Shown: one piece after another, positions 37,612 through 46,183 of the stretch
Layout of the letters: each line of letters begins with the position of its first letter
Position numbering within the stretch: position 1 is the stretch's first letter
Assembly (NCBI RefSeq): GCF_040222385.1
Contig: NZ_JAVKDF010000023.1
Location: 1 to 64,000, forward strand
Direction: 5' to 3'
From: Imperialibacter sp040222385
GTDB lineage: Bacteria > Bacteroidota > Bacteroidia > Cytophagales > Cyclobacteriaceae
Length of the DNA stretch: 64,000 nucleotides
Program-made: the position numbers and the translations under genes
Notes under the pieces: model-generated
What the model was told of the DNA's origin: nothing
Seen by the model: only the letters and a program-made list of their open reading frames with translations
Databases searched by the model: none

Positions 37612-37684
37612 GCCTATTACACAACATCGTTGCCTAAAACCTGATATTCTCACTATCTTGATTGTTCAAAAAAACTAATAGTCA

Positions 37685-38818
37685 ATGTCTACCTACTCAC
37701 GCCGTAAATTTTTAGATACAATGAAACTCGGTGCCGGTGCAGCACTAGGAGCTTCTCTGCTCACTTTTCCATCTGCCACTGCTTTGGCTTCTGTGTCCTC
37801 CTTCCCTCGCAGAAAGCAGGGAAAGAAACTTGGGATCGCCCTGGTTGGGCTTGGTTACTATGCCAAAAACCTGCTGGCACCTGCTTTGGAGAAAACGGAC
37901 GACTGCTACCTGGCTGGCATCGTTACCGGCACGCCGTCTAAAATTCCGGAATGGAAAGAGAAATACAATATTGCCGACAAGAATGTTTACAGCTACGACA
38001 CGTTCGACAAGATCAAGGACAACCCTGATATTGATATCATTTATGTGGTGCTGCCCAACAGCATGCACAAGGAATACACCATTCGTGCTGCCAAAGCTGG
38101 CAAGCATGTGATTTGCGAGAAGCCCATGGCACTTAACCCCGCCGAATGCCGGGAAATGATCGCTGCCTGCGACAAGGCGAAGGTGAAGCTCGCCATTGGT
38201 TACCGCCTGCATTCAGAGCCGCATACGCAGGAAATCATGCGCCTGGCAAGAGAAAAAGACTTTGGAGCGGTGAAGTTGGTGGAGGCTGCCGATGGCTTTA
38301 AGATAGGCGACCCTACCCAATGGCGACTGAAGAAGGCCCTGGCCGGTGGTGGGGCCATGTACGACGTAGGCGTATACTGCATAAACGGTGCTCGCTATTC
38401 CACTGGTGAGCAGCCCATTGCTGTTACTGCGCAGGAGTACAAAACCGATCCTGTGAAGTTCAAAGAGGTAGACGAAACGATAACCTGGCAAATGGAATTT
38501 CCCAGCGGTGCCGTGGCGACCTGCACTACCACCTACGCCGCATCGACTGAAAGGCTTTATGTGGCTTACGAAAAAGGCTGGGCTGAACTGCGCCCTGCTT
38601 TTGGTTATGGCCCCATCAAAGGCAAAACTAACAAAGGCGAAATGGACATTCCCCACACTGTCCACCAGGCCCTGCAAATGGACGACTTCAGCCGCTGTGT
38701 GAAAGAGGGAAAGGAGTCGCCGGTAAATGGTTACGAAGGATTGAAGGACTTGCTGGTCGTAGAAGCGATCTATAAGTCAATTGCTTCGGGTAAGAAAGAG
38801 AAAGTAATGCCTGTTTAG
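37685..38818 (+). CDS. TAT-exported Gfo/Idh/MocA-family oxidoreductase
   Basis: The 377-aa protein starts with a twin-arginine signal ('SRRKFLDTMKLGAGAALGASLL'), so a folded, cofactor-loaded enzyme is exported. The Rossmann fold begins at 'KLGIALVGLGYYAKNLLAPAL' (near residue 48), and the family signature 'CEKPMALN' lies near residue 145. A C-terminal substrate domain follows. The closest functional type is glucose-fructose oxidoreductase-like, NAD(P)-dependent sugar dehydrogenases. The substrate is not evident from the neighbours. A long imperfect hairpin (38823-38876) follows the gene. Confidence 0.9.
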   Translation: MSTYSRRKFLDTMKLGAGAALGASLLTFPSATALASVSSFPRRKQGKKLGIALVGLGYYAKNLLAPALEKTDDCYLAGIVTGTPSKIPEWKEKYNIADKNVYSYDTFDKIKDNPDIDIIYVVLPNSMHKEYTIRAAKAGKHVICEKPMALNPAECREMIAACDKAKVKLAIGYRLHSEPHTQEIMRLAREKDFGAVKLVEAADGFKIGDPTQWRLKKALAGGGAMYDVGVYCINGARYSTGEQPIAVTAQEYKTDPVKFKEVDETITWQMEFPSGAVATCTTTYAASTERLYVAYEKGWAELRPAFGYGPIKGKTNKGEMDIPHTVHQALQMDDFSRCVKEGKESPVNGYEGLKDLLVVEAIYKSIASGKKEKVMPV

Positions 38819-38822
38819 TTCA

Positions 38823-38880
38823 CCGCTTCGTCGCTACCGATATGGTCGTTTACATGGCTATATCGTAGCGAAGTGGAGCC
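38823..38880. terminator. Long imperfect hairpin after the oxidoreductase gene
   Basis: CGCTTCGTCGCTACCGATAT pairs, with two bulges, with ATATCGTAGCGAAGTGG downstream. There is no T run, so it may act as an mRNA 3' stabiliser rather than a simple terminator. Confidence 0.4.
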
Positions 38881-38938
38881 AGCGTGTTGCGATGTATTCA
38901 GGGCATGGGCTTTCTAAAATTTCCCCTACTTTTACCCC

Positions 38939-39694
38939 ATGAAGCTATTCTTCAACCGGCTGTATGTAGGATACGCCCTGCTGGTATTTTCTATTACGTT
39001 TTTGATTCTTTTCCCGTGGTTTCTGCTGGGCATCTATTACCCGCCGACATCCAGAGTGGTGCTAAAAGTAAACTACTGGTGGGCGATTGTGTATTTCTTC
39101 CTTATTGGCCTGCCTATTGGTGAGGAATGGCGCTTCAAACGGGACGGCCGCCAAAATTATATCTTCTGCTCCAACCATTTTTCCTACCTCGACATACCCG
39201 TGATGGGCTTTGTGCATTCGCCTTGCGTTTTCGTAGGCAAAAGCAGCATTGCCAAAGTGCCGCTGTTCGGGTTTATGTTTAGGAAGTTACACATCATGGT
39301 CGACAGAGAGAGGGCCAGAAGCAGGGCAGAGGTGTACAAAAGAGCTGCCATTGCTTTGGACGAAGGAAAATCTGTGATCATTTTCCCTGAAGGAGGTATC
39401 AAAGTGTTGCATTCGCCGAAGATGACGCCATTCAAGGATGGTGCCTTTCGCATGGCCATTGAGAAACAAATTCCTATTGTTCCAGTGACCATTCCATACA
39501 ATTGGATAATTTTACCCGACGATAATCGTTTTGTCATTCGTTTCAAACGCCCTAAAATTGTGCTTCATGAGCCCATCGACACCAAAGGAATGACAATCGA
39601 CAGGGTGAACGAACTGAAGGATGAGTGTTTTAAGGTGATAGATGAAGAACTCAGGAGTCGTTTTCCTGAGGAATTTGCAAAAGAAACTACATGA
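38939..39694 (+). CDS. plsC: 1-acyl-sn-glycerol-3-phosphate acyltransferase (PlsC family)
   Basis: The 251-aa protein has two N-terminal membrane segments and the PlsC motifs: 'SNHFSYLDIP' (HX4D), 'KSSIAKVPLFGFMFRKL', 'FPEGGIK' and 'VPVTIPYNW'. It acylates lysophosphatidic acid to phosphatidic acid at the inner membrane. Its TGA stop overlaps the ATG of gatC (ATGA at 39691), and gatC is followed one base later by the large TPR gene, so the three form one operon. Gene symbol by family; paralogues acting on other lysophospholipids are possible. Confidence 0.88.
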   Translation: MKLFFNRLYVGYALLVFSITFLILFPWFLLGIYYPPTSRVVLKVNYWWAIVYFFLIGLPIGEEWRFKRDGRQNYIFCSNHFSYLDIPVMGFVHSPCVFVGKSSIAKVPLFGFMFRKLHIMVDRERARSRAEVYKRAAIALDEGKSVIIFPEGGIKVLHSPKMTPFKDGAFRMAIEKQIPIVPVTIPYNWIILPDDNRFVIRFKRPKIVLHEPIDTKGMTIDRVNELKDECFKVIDEELRSRFPEEFAKETT

Positions 39695-39978
39695 AGATAG
39701 ATAAAGACACTTTACACAAACTGGCCCACCTGGCCAGGCTTGAGTTGGATCCTTCCAACGAAAAGGAAATGCTCAACAGTCTGAGCGAAATCCTGACCTG
39801 GGTGGAAAAGCTCAACGAGCTGGACACAAAGGATGTGGATCCCCTGGTAAGCATGTCTTATGAATTGAACGCCTTCAGAGAGGACAAAGTAACGGAAGAG
39901 CTTCCACGGGAGGAAGGTCTTGCCAATGCCCCTCAGCACGACGACAAGTTCTTCATCGTACCTAAGGTAATCGAATAA
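39691..39978 (+). CDS. gatC: Asp-tRNA(Asn)/Glu-tRNA(Gln) amidotransferase subunit C
   Basis: The 95-aa protein has the full GatC pattern: 'LHKLAHLARLELDPSNEKEML' at the start, 'ILTWVEKLNELDTKDVDPLVS' in the middle and 'FREDKVTE' before the C-terminal 'DDKFFIVPKVIE'. GatC stabilises the GatA-GatB complex that amidates mischarged Glu-tRNA(Gln) or Asp-tRNA(Asn). gatA and gatB are not in the window. Coupled to plsC by a 4-bp overlap. Confidence 0.95.
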   Translation: MKIDKDTLHKLAHLARLELDPSNEKEMLNSLSEILTWVEKLNELDTKDVDPLVSMSYELNAFREDKVTEELPREEGLANAPQHDDKFFIVPKVIE

Positions 39979-39979
39979 T

Positions 39980-42979
39980 ATGAACGAAAGCTGGGCTTTC
40001 TGGAAGGAGTGGCCTTTCGAACTCAGGCGGCTTTTTGTTGCCATGGCAGCCATCGCCTGCCTTCTCATTCTAACCGTTTTGGGTTTCGAAATCGCTGGCC
40101 ATCACCTTGTGCTTGACTGGTACCTCACCTCCGAAACAGAGACTGTCAAACTTGCGTTGGATCGTGTTTCAGTTGGCCTTTTCGATCTGGAAATACCAGC
40201 AGATGTATACCTGGTCAAGCAGCATTTCGAGGGCAGTACCTGGATCATCCGCCCGTGGGCCGGTGTCGTTTATCTTGGTCTTATCTCTCTTTTTTACAGC
40301 CTTCTGTTGGCCGTTTCTACTTACCTCCCCAGGTTTTGGTACATGGTGGCCTCTGTGGTTTTCATAGCCCTGCTGATTTCGATGCGCCTGGAGCAGCTAC
40401 TCCTTTTCGGTTGGTACGACTACAAGCCTCTGGCAATTGGAATATTGCTTTTTCTGCCGCTGAGTTACTATTTCCATGCCTTCAAAAGCCATATTCCTCT
40501 GGTCAAAAGGTTTTTTGCATTTGCAGGAGCATTCATACTCCTTGCAGGCGTCATATACTTTGGCTCCCAAATTGACCAACCTTTTTATACGCTCGCTCAG
40601 TACAATTTCACGGCCCCTGTAATTATTGTCGTTGTGTTTGCTTTGTTGGTAGGTCACGAGGTTGTCTATTTCATCTTGCGAATGATCACCAGCGGCAAGG
40701 CGCAGGCGGGCTCAAAAAACTGGGTGCACTTTTTCACGTTCAGTATATTCTACCTCGTCAATGTGGGCTTGGCCTATGCACACAATGCCCGCTATCTCAC
40801 GTGGGACATTCTCTATCTTAACGAATTTCTGATGCTCGGCCTTGCAGCCGTCTTAGGGCTTTGGGGTTTGAAAGCCAGAGAGGCCAGGTACGAAGGCACA
40901 GCTCCTTTTTATCCCATCGCTGCTGTTTTCTACATTGCGCTGTGCGGCATTAGCTTCACCACCATTGGCTACCAACTGTTGCAGGGCAACGACCCTGTGC
41001 TGGAGGCGTTCGAGGATGCCATTCTTTTCAGTCAACTTGGGTTTGGAGTCATGTTTCTCCTGTACATTATCGTCAATTTTGTCACTCCCCTCATGCGCAA
41101 CCTGGCAGTTTACAGGGTGGTATTCAAAGAGGGGGCCTTGCCATATCCAACTTACCGCCTGGCGGGTACCATCGCAGTGACCGCTTTGTTTTTGCTGTCC
41201 AATCGTGTCGCCCTCAATCAGTCAATTGCAGGGTACTACAACTCATTGGGCGATTTGTACAAAGTAAGAAATGAGCAGTTGCTGAGCGAACAGTACTATC
41301 TTCAGGGGGCGTTGTATGGTTACCAAAACCATAAATCTAACTATCAGCTAGGCTTCATCGCCAACAGCAAAGAAAAGCTGGGGGAAGCCTTGTATAGATT
41401 TGAGCTGGCAGCTGCCAAAAACCCGTCCCCTCACGCTTTTGTCAACCTGAGCAACCAATATCAAAATACCGACCAATTCTTTAAAGGCATTTTCGCTTTG
41501 CAGAAAGGGAAAAGCAAATTTCCTTCTGATGGATACATTGGCAACAACCTGGGCGTGCTTTATTCTTCAACCAATATTCTCGACTCTGCAGCATTTTATT
41601 TGCAGCAGGGCCTCGGAGAAGAATTTTCCCGCCGTGCCGCCAACGCCAATCTTGGATATGTGTCGTTCAAGGCTGGCCAGCGAATCGGTGCCAATGAAAT
41701 AGAAGAGGTAGTGAAGGACAAGCTACCTTTTGGATTCCTGACCAATGCGTTGGCCACTATGGCTAAAAACGGCACGAAGCAACTCCCGGAAGTTGTGGAG
41801 CCTTTTCTACCCGACTCAACGCTATCCGGCTTCACTTTCCCTTTCGTTTACAACAGTGCCTTGGTAGATCTTGGGCAGACCGGGGGAACACTGACCGACA
41901 GACTGTCTGCAATGGTTGGTGCTTCTTCGAATGCGGGGTTTTATGGCCCGTTGTCCATTGCACATGCGTTGCATCTTTACTACGAAGGCAAGGCTTCCCA
42001 AGCCATTCAAATCCTCAACCGGGTGCAGCAAGGGTTTCCCACCTACAGGGGCTATTGCTTCCATTTAATGAGCGTGATGGCGCTTGATCAGGGAGCAGCA
42101 ATGAAAGCAGCTGAGTATTTTGAAAGTGCCTCGGCTGAAAACTACCCCGATGCTGATATCAACCAGGCGATTGCCTTGTCTGAGGCAGGAAACTGGGAGC
42201 AGACCACTTTGAAATGGATTTTACTTGAAACCCATGAAGGCACGTCAACGCTCGCTGAATCTATGCTCAAGTTGTCGGAGACCAAAGACTTGAGCGATCT
42301 GACCACTGACCAACAACGATACCAGTACCTTCGTTGGTTTGGACGGCGACTGAATGAAACGCAGCAAGATGACCTCCTTGTCGCTTTCGAAAGTGAAAGC
42401 ATGAAGAAGGCGGCCTTGGTTTGTCTCGCACAGGCTTATTTCAACGCCGGAGACGCACAAGCCGCACAGCAGCTGATAGACAATCCATTGCTAAACGACT
42501 GGGCACAACCCGAAATGACAATTTTGGAATTGGAACTGGCGATCAAAGAGGGTGGGCTGTCAAAACTGGACAGCACTGATTTGATCAATAGCCTGCCTCC
42601 AAAGTATGGCCGGGTGTGGGTAAATGCTGCGCAGGCTGTGAAGGTGAACAATGCAACTGCTTTAAAGGAAGCTATTGTCAATAATCCTTTCAACGCAACC
42701 CTGGCAATGGCCGCCGCCAATTTTCTACAGGAAATGAAAGACGACGAAGCGGCTTACGACGTGCTTGTGGCTACCATAGAGGCCAATCCCTACAACCCGG
42801 AAGTGATCAGGAAATACATTTGGCTGGCCCTCGATATGGGTTTCCAAAACTATGCTGAAAATGGTGTAATCCAACTCCTTGATCTCTTGCCGTCAGAAGA
42901 ATACAAAGCCTTCGAAAGAGCATACGCAGACCGAGTCGCCGAGATCGAAGCCGAGAGGGAAAGCTGGAACTTCGATTGA
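39980..42979 (+). CDS. Large membrane protein with C-terminal TPR repeats
   Basis: The 999-aa protein has about ten hydrophobic helices in the first ~420 residues ('FVAMAAIACLLILTVLGFEI' being the first). A long soluble region of TPR-like helical repeats (~425-990) follows, with units such as 'SPHAFVNLSNQYQNTDQFFKGI' and 'DGYIGNNLGVLYSSTNILDSA'. No enzymatic motif is seen. It resembles membrane TPR proteins of Bacteroidota of unknown function. It begins one base after gatC. Its stop codon abuts a direct repeat that recurs about 210 bp downstream. Confidence 0.8.
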   Translation: MNESWAFWKEWPFELRRLFVAMAAIACLLILTVLGFEIAGHHLVLDWYLTSETETVKLALDRVSVGLFDLEIPADVYLVKQHFEGSTWIIRPWAGVVYLGLISLFYSLLLAVSTYLPRFWYMVASVVFIALLISMRLEQLLLFGWYDYKPLAIGILLFLPLSYYFHAFKSHIPLVKRFFAFAGAFILLAGVIYFGSQIDQPFYTLAQYNFTAPVIIVVVFALLVGHEVVYFILRMITSGKAQAGSKNWVHFFTFSIFYLVNVGLAYAHNARYLTWDILYLNEFLMLGLAAVLGLWGLKAREARYEGTAPFYPIAAVFYIALCGISFTTIGYQLLQGNDPVLEAFEDAILFSQLGFGVMFLLYIIVNFVTPLMRNLAVYRVVFKEGALPYPTYRLAGTIAVTALFLLSNRVALNQSIAGYYNSLGDLYKVRNEQLLSEQYYLQGALYGYQNHKSNYQLGFIANSKEKLGEALYRFELAAAKNPSPHAFVNLSNQYQNTDQFFKGIFALQKGKSKFPSDGYIGNNLGVLYSSTNILDSAAFYLQQGLGEEFSRRAANANLGYVSFKAGQRIGANEIEEVVKDKLPFGFLTNALATMAKNGTKQLPEVVEPFLPDSTLSGFTFPFVYNSALVDLGQTGGTLTDRLSAMVGASSNAGFYGPLSIAHALHLYYEGKASQAIQILNRVQQGFPTYRGYCFHLMSVMALDQGAAMKAAEYFESASAENYPDADINQAIALSEAGNWEQTTLKWILLETHEGTSTLAESMLKLSETKDLSDLTTDQQRYQYLRWFGRRLNETQQDDLLVAFESESMKKAALVCLAQAYFNAGDAQAAQQLIDNPLLNDWAQPEMTILELELAIKEGGLSKLDSTDLINSLPPKYGRVWVNAAQAVKVNNATALKEAIVNNPFNATLAMAAANFLQEMKDDEAAYDVLVATIEANPYNPEVIRKYIWLALDMGFQNYAENGVIQLLDLLPSEEYKAFERAYADRVAEIEAERESWNFD

Positions 42980-43235
42980 TTGCGATTTAAGGATATCATC
43001 CCTGTCCTTCCAGGCTGGTAACCACGCATCAAAAAAAGGTAATTGGTTTGGGCACTTCAAAGCCCCATCGGGGCGATTTTCTTTAGCGTTGGGTTTCAAC
43101 CCGACGCATTTTCGTTGCGTTCCAAGCCATCCAATCTCCATCAATTCTATTTTTTTAGCGCTGGGTTTCAACCTTGCGCTGGAAATTTCATTGATTGCCA
43201 TTTAGGAACGTCATGCCTGTCCTTCCAGGCCGGGA
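42975..43235. repeat. Composite intergenic repeat cluster
   Basis: The 287-bp spacer 42980-43266 contains two copies of a ~45-bp unit (42975-43018 and 43188-43233), each with a CCTGTCCTTCCAGG palindrome. Between them lie a REP-like element (43060-43107: GCCCCATCGGGGC hairpin plus GCGTTGGGTTTCAACCCGAC palindrome) and a partial second palindrome (43155-43180). Confidence 0.65.
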
Positions 43236-43266
43236 AGCGAGGCATCTCAATTAAAAAGACAAGTGG

Positions 43267-44166
43267 TTACCGGTGTTCCCCCAACATCACCTCCAAAAAC
43301 TTCCTCAACGCCGGATTCTCATTCTCCCTTTTCCACATCGCCGACAACCGGGCCGTTTGCTTTCCATTTTTCAACTCGATAAACTTCACCTTCAGGCTGA
43401 AGCCTTCTTTAAGAGTAGTCGGCACTATGGCAATCCCAAGGTTATTTTCCACCAGCCTGAAGATTGTACTGGCGTGCACAGAGCGATGTGAAACCTTCGG
43501 ACGAAAGCCACTGGCTTCAAATATGTTCATGAACTGGTTAAAATAGTCGACGCTATAGTCGCTCGAAAACAGGATAAAGTTTTCTTCCTTTAGCTGATGC
43601 AAATCCACAAAGTTGTCTTCATTCATTGGGTGATCCTGAGGGAGCACCAGCGAAAAAGTATCCTCAAAAACCGTCACCAATTGCATTTCCTGCTGTGCGT
43701 GCTCTAGTCTCACAAATCCAATATCCAGTTTGTCGTGCATAAGCCCTTCCAGTTGTTCCTGGTTAGCCATTTCTGTCAGTGTGGTATGTATCGAAGGGTA
43801 CTGCTTGTTAATCTCCAGCAATACTTTCGGAATGACTCTTTGCATAGCCGACCCAACAAAGCCAATCCGCACCTCACCGTCGTCCCCGGCCTCAATCATC
43901 TTTAGCTGCTTGACAATGAAATCGAGGTTATTGATAACACCCTTGAGCTCTTGTTGAAGGTATTTTCCAGGAGCCGTCAATGCTACGTTCCTCTTGTTTC
44001 TGACAAACAGCTTTACGTCCAGCTCTTCTTCCAGCTGCTGTATCTGACGACTGAGCCCTGGCTGGGTGATAAACAGCTTTTCGGCCGCTTTCCTGAAATG
44101 AAGCTCCTCTGCCACTTCCAGAAAATACTTAAAATGACGAAGCTCTATCTGATTACTTATAGGCAT
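43267..44166 (-). CDS. LysR-family transcriptional regulator (probable hut regulator)
   Basis: The 299-aa protein has an N-terminal winged HTH (residues ~5-65: 'FLEVAEELHFRKAAEKLFIT', 'QPGLSRQIQQLEEEL') and a LysR substrate-binding domain (~90-295). It is transcribed divergently from hutH with 138 bp between, the standard layout in which a LysR protein controls its neighbour, probably responding to histidine or urocanate. Specific control of hut is inferred from position; it resembles the CatM/BenM-type branch rather than HutC. Confidence 0.9.
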   Translation of the reverse strand: MPISNQIELRHFKYFLEVAEELHFRKAAEKLFITQPGLSRQIQQLEEELDVKLFVRNKRNVALTAPGKYLQQELKGVINNLDFIVKQLKMIEAGDDGEVRIGFVGSAMQRVIPKVLLEINKQYPSIHTTLTEMANQEQLEGLMHDKLDIGFVRLEHAQQEMQLVTVFEDTFSLVLPQDHPMNEDNFVDLHQLKEENFILFSSDYSVDYFNQFMNIFEASGFRPKVSHRSVHASTIFRLVENNLGIAIVPTTLKEGFSLKVKFIELKNGKQTARLSAMWKRENENPALRKFLEVMLGEHR

Positions 44167-44180
44167 TAGTTGTTGATATA

Positions 44181-44219
44181 AAAGGTATTTTTAGTAATTA
44201 AAGGTAGTGACTAGATTTG
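44181..44219 (+). promoter_or_regulatory. Candidate hutH promoter and regulator site
   Basis: TAGATTTG at 44212-44219 matches the Bacteroidota -7 box TAnnTTTG exactly; a T-rich stretch at 44188-44192 stands at the -33 position without the G. Two AAAGGTA words at 44181 and 44200, 19 bp apart (about two helical turns), could be the LysR binding site. Confidence 0.45.
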
Positions 44220-44304
44220 AGAAATGCTTACATCGGTTAGAGCTGATAGATTTTCATAGGTCTAGGGGTCAGTTCGTTCCGGATAGGCAACTTTAACCCA
44301 AATT

Positions 44305-45882
44305 ATGCCCACGTCAGTGAATTTTCACCCTGGAGAAGACCGGCTATCTGTCGGTCTTCTCATGAGGGTTTGCCAGCAGGAGGTTGGTGTTGAGATCACC
44401 CGAGCCGCCAGAGAAAAGATTGAGCAAAGTCGAAGCCATGTCGACCAAATTGTAGAAAGCAATAAAGTTGTTTATGGCATCAACACCGGCTTTGGACCTT
44501 TGTGCAATACCCAGATAGCCGCCGGCGACACCCGAAAGTTACAGGACAATATACTACGCAGCCACAGTGTGGGGGTAGGGGCACCTGTTCCTTTGGACAT
44601 TGTGCGGCTGATGCTCATCACCAAGCTACAGTCCTTGAGCCAGGGCTATTCAGGTATTTCTGTGGAGGTATTGGAACGCATGATCTGGCACCTCACAACC
44701 GGATACTTACCCTACGTTCCGTCGCAAGGCTCAGTAGGTGCATCCGGTGATTTGGCACCGCTGGCGCACATGTTCCTTCCGCTAATAGGGCTTGGCAAGG
44801 TGTGGGACGGAAACAATTGGGTTGAAACAGGGGCTATCTTCCAAAAAGAGGGCATTAACCCTATTGAGCTTGGCGCAAAAGAAGGCCTCGCACTTATCAA
44901 TGGCACGCAGTTTATTGCTTCGTTCGCTGTTTTGGGGCTGCATAGGTTACACAACCTTCTTGAAACTGCCGACATCATAGGTGCCATGAGCCTCGAAGGA
45001 GTGCTGGGTTCAGCCAGCCCATTCGATCCGGCACTGCACCAGCTCCGGGCTTTTCAGGGTTCAATGCATGTGGCCCACAGGTTGAGGATAATGCTGCAAA
45101 ACTCCGAGATGGTCGCTTCACATGCCGACTGTGGTAGGGTGCAGGATCCATACAGCTTCCGCTGTATGCCTCAGGTACATGGTGCTTCCCGCAATGCATG
45201 GCTCCATTTGAAAGAGCTAACCGAAATAGAAATCAACAGCGTCACCGATAATCCCGTCATCTTTAGCGCAGAGAAAACCATCAGCGGAGGTAACTTCCAT
45301 GGGCAGTTGCTGGCCATGCCGTTAGACTACGCCACGCTGGCTTCTGCCGAAATTGGTAGTATTTCAGACAGACGTACGTACCAATTGTTAGAAGGGGATA
45401 TTGAAGGTCTGCCGAAGCTGCTGATGCGCAATACCGGTATCAATTCTGGCTTTATGATTCCCCAATATACCTCTGCCGCCCTGGTAAGCGAAAACAAAAG
45501 TCTTTGTTTCCCTGCCAGCGCCGACAGCATTCCAACATCGCTGGGTCAGGAAGACCACGTGAGTATGGGCTCAATCAGTGGCAGAAAGCTGAATACAGTG
45601 CTGGATAACCTGGAGAATATACTGGCCGTAGAGCTGGTGTGTGCCGCACAAGCTTTCGACTACCGCAAGCCGATGAGGTCGGGGGTGATCCTGGACGCCT
45701 GTCATGAGCTGGTGCGACAAAAAATAGACCACGCAGAGGAAGACAGGATATTTGGCGATGACATCGCTGTAGCAAGGGAGATAGTTGCATCGGGGGAACT
45801 AGTCCAACTCGCCAACGAGGTAGCTTTGGAAAACCATATTGATATTGGAGGGCAACTGGGTGGCCGCTTTACTCTTAAATAG
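44305..45882 (+). CDS. hutH: Histidine ammonia-lyase
   Basis: The 525-aa protein is typical in length. The MIO prosthetic group forms from Ala-Ser-Gly in 'VGASGDLAPLAH' (near residues 150-161). Other signatures are 'YGINTGFGPLCNT', 'NPVIFSAEKTISGGNFHGQ' and 'QEDHVSMG'. It converts L-histidine to urocanate and ammonia, step 1 of histidine degradation. It is first in the hut cluster, divergent from the LysR gene, and separated from hutU by a toxin-antitoxin pair. Confidence 0.96.
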   Translation: MPTSVNFHPGEDRLSVGLLMRVCQQEVGVEITRAAREKIEQSRSHVDQIVESNKVVYGINTGFGPLCNTQIAAGDTRKLQDNILRSHSVGVGAPVPLDIVRLMLITKLQSLSQGYSGISVEVLERMIWHLTTGYLPYVPSQGSVGASGDLAPLAHMFLPLIGLGKVWDGNNWVETGAIFQKEGINPIELGAKEGLALINGTQFIASFAVLGLHRLHNLLETADIIGAMSLEGVLGSASPFDPALHQLRAFQGSMHVAHRLRIMLQNSEMVASHADCGRVQDPYSFRCMPQVHGASRNAWLHLKELTEIEINSVTDNPVIFSAEKTISGGNFHGQLLAMPLDYATLASAEIGSISDRRTYQLLEGDIEGLPKLLMRNTGINSGFMIPQYTSAALVSENKSLCFPASADSIPTSLGQEDHVSMGSISGRKLNTVLDNLENILAVELVCAAQAFDYRKPMRSGVILDACHELVRQKIDHAEEDRIFGDDIAVAREIVASGELVQLANEVALENHIDIGGQLGGRFTLK

Positions 45883-45934
45883 ATTACTTTGTTGAGGAGA
45901 AACGTTAAATTGTAAATAAGAAAAGAAGGTAACC

Positions 45935-46183
45935 ATGAAGGACATTATATTATCACTGCCTGATGATCTTGCTTCCAGGCTTAGCGATCTCTCAGAAGAT
46001 GAAAAAAGACAGGTCAATAAGTTGATCGAAGATACATTGTATCCGACGGGAGGAGATCAGACAGTCATGGCTATAACTTTGTTGGAAAAGGGGTTCAAGA
46101 TTCCTCTTATTGCTAAACTTACCAGGCTCGACGAATCTTTTCTCGAGGACCTGAATGCCGGAGTCAAACTTCCCCGGGCTTGA
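45935..46183 (+). CDS. Putative antitoxin of a PIN-toxin pair
   Basis: The 82-aa protein starts with 'IILSLPDDLASRLSDLSEDEKRQVNKLI', a strand-helix-helix pattern like ribbon-helix-helix or UPF0175-type antitoxins. The C-terminal half ('KGFKIPLIAKLTRLDESFLEDLNAG') could wrap the toxin. Its TGA stop overlaps the TTG start of the PIN gene (TTGA at 46180). The family is not recognised with certainty; the role is inferred from size, order and overlap. Confidence 0.7.
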   Translation: MKDIILSLPDDLASRLSDLSEDEKRQVNKLIEDTLYPTGGDQTVMAITLLEKGFKIPLIAKLTRLDESFLEDLNAGVKLPRA

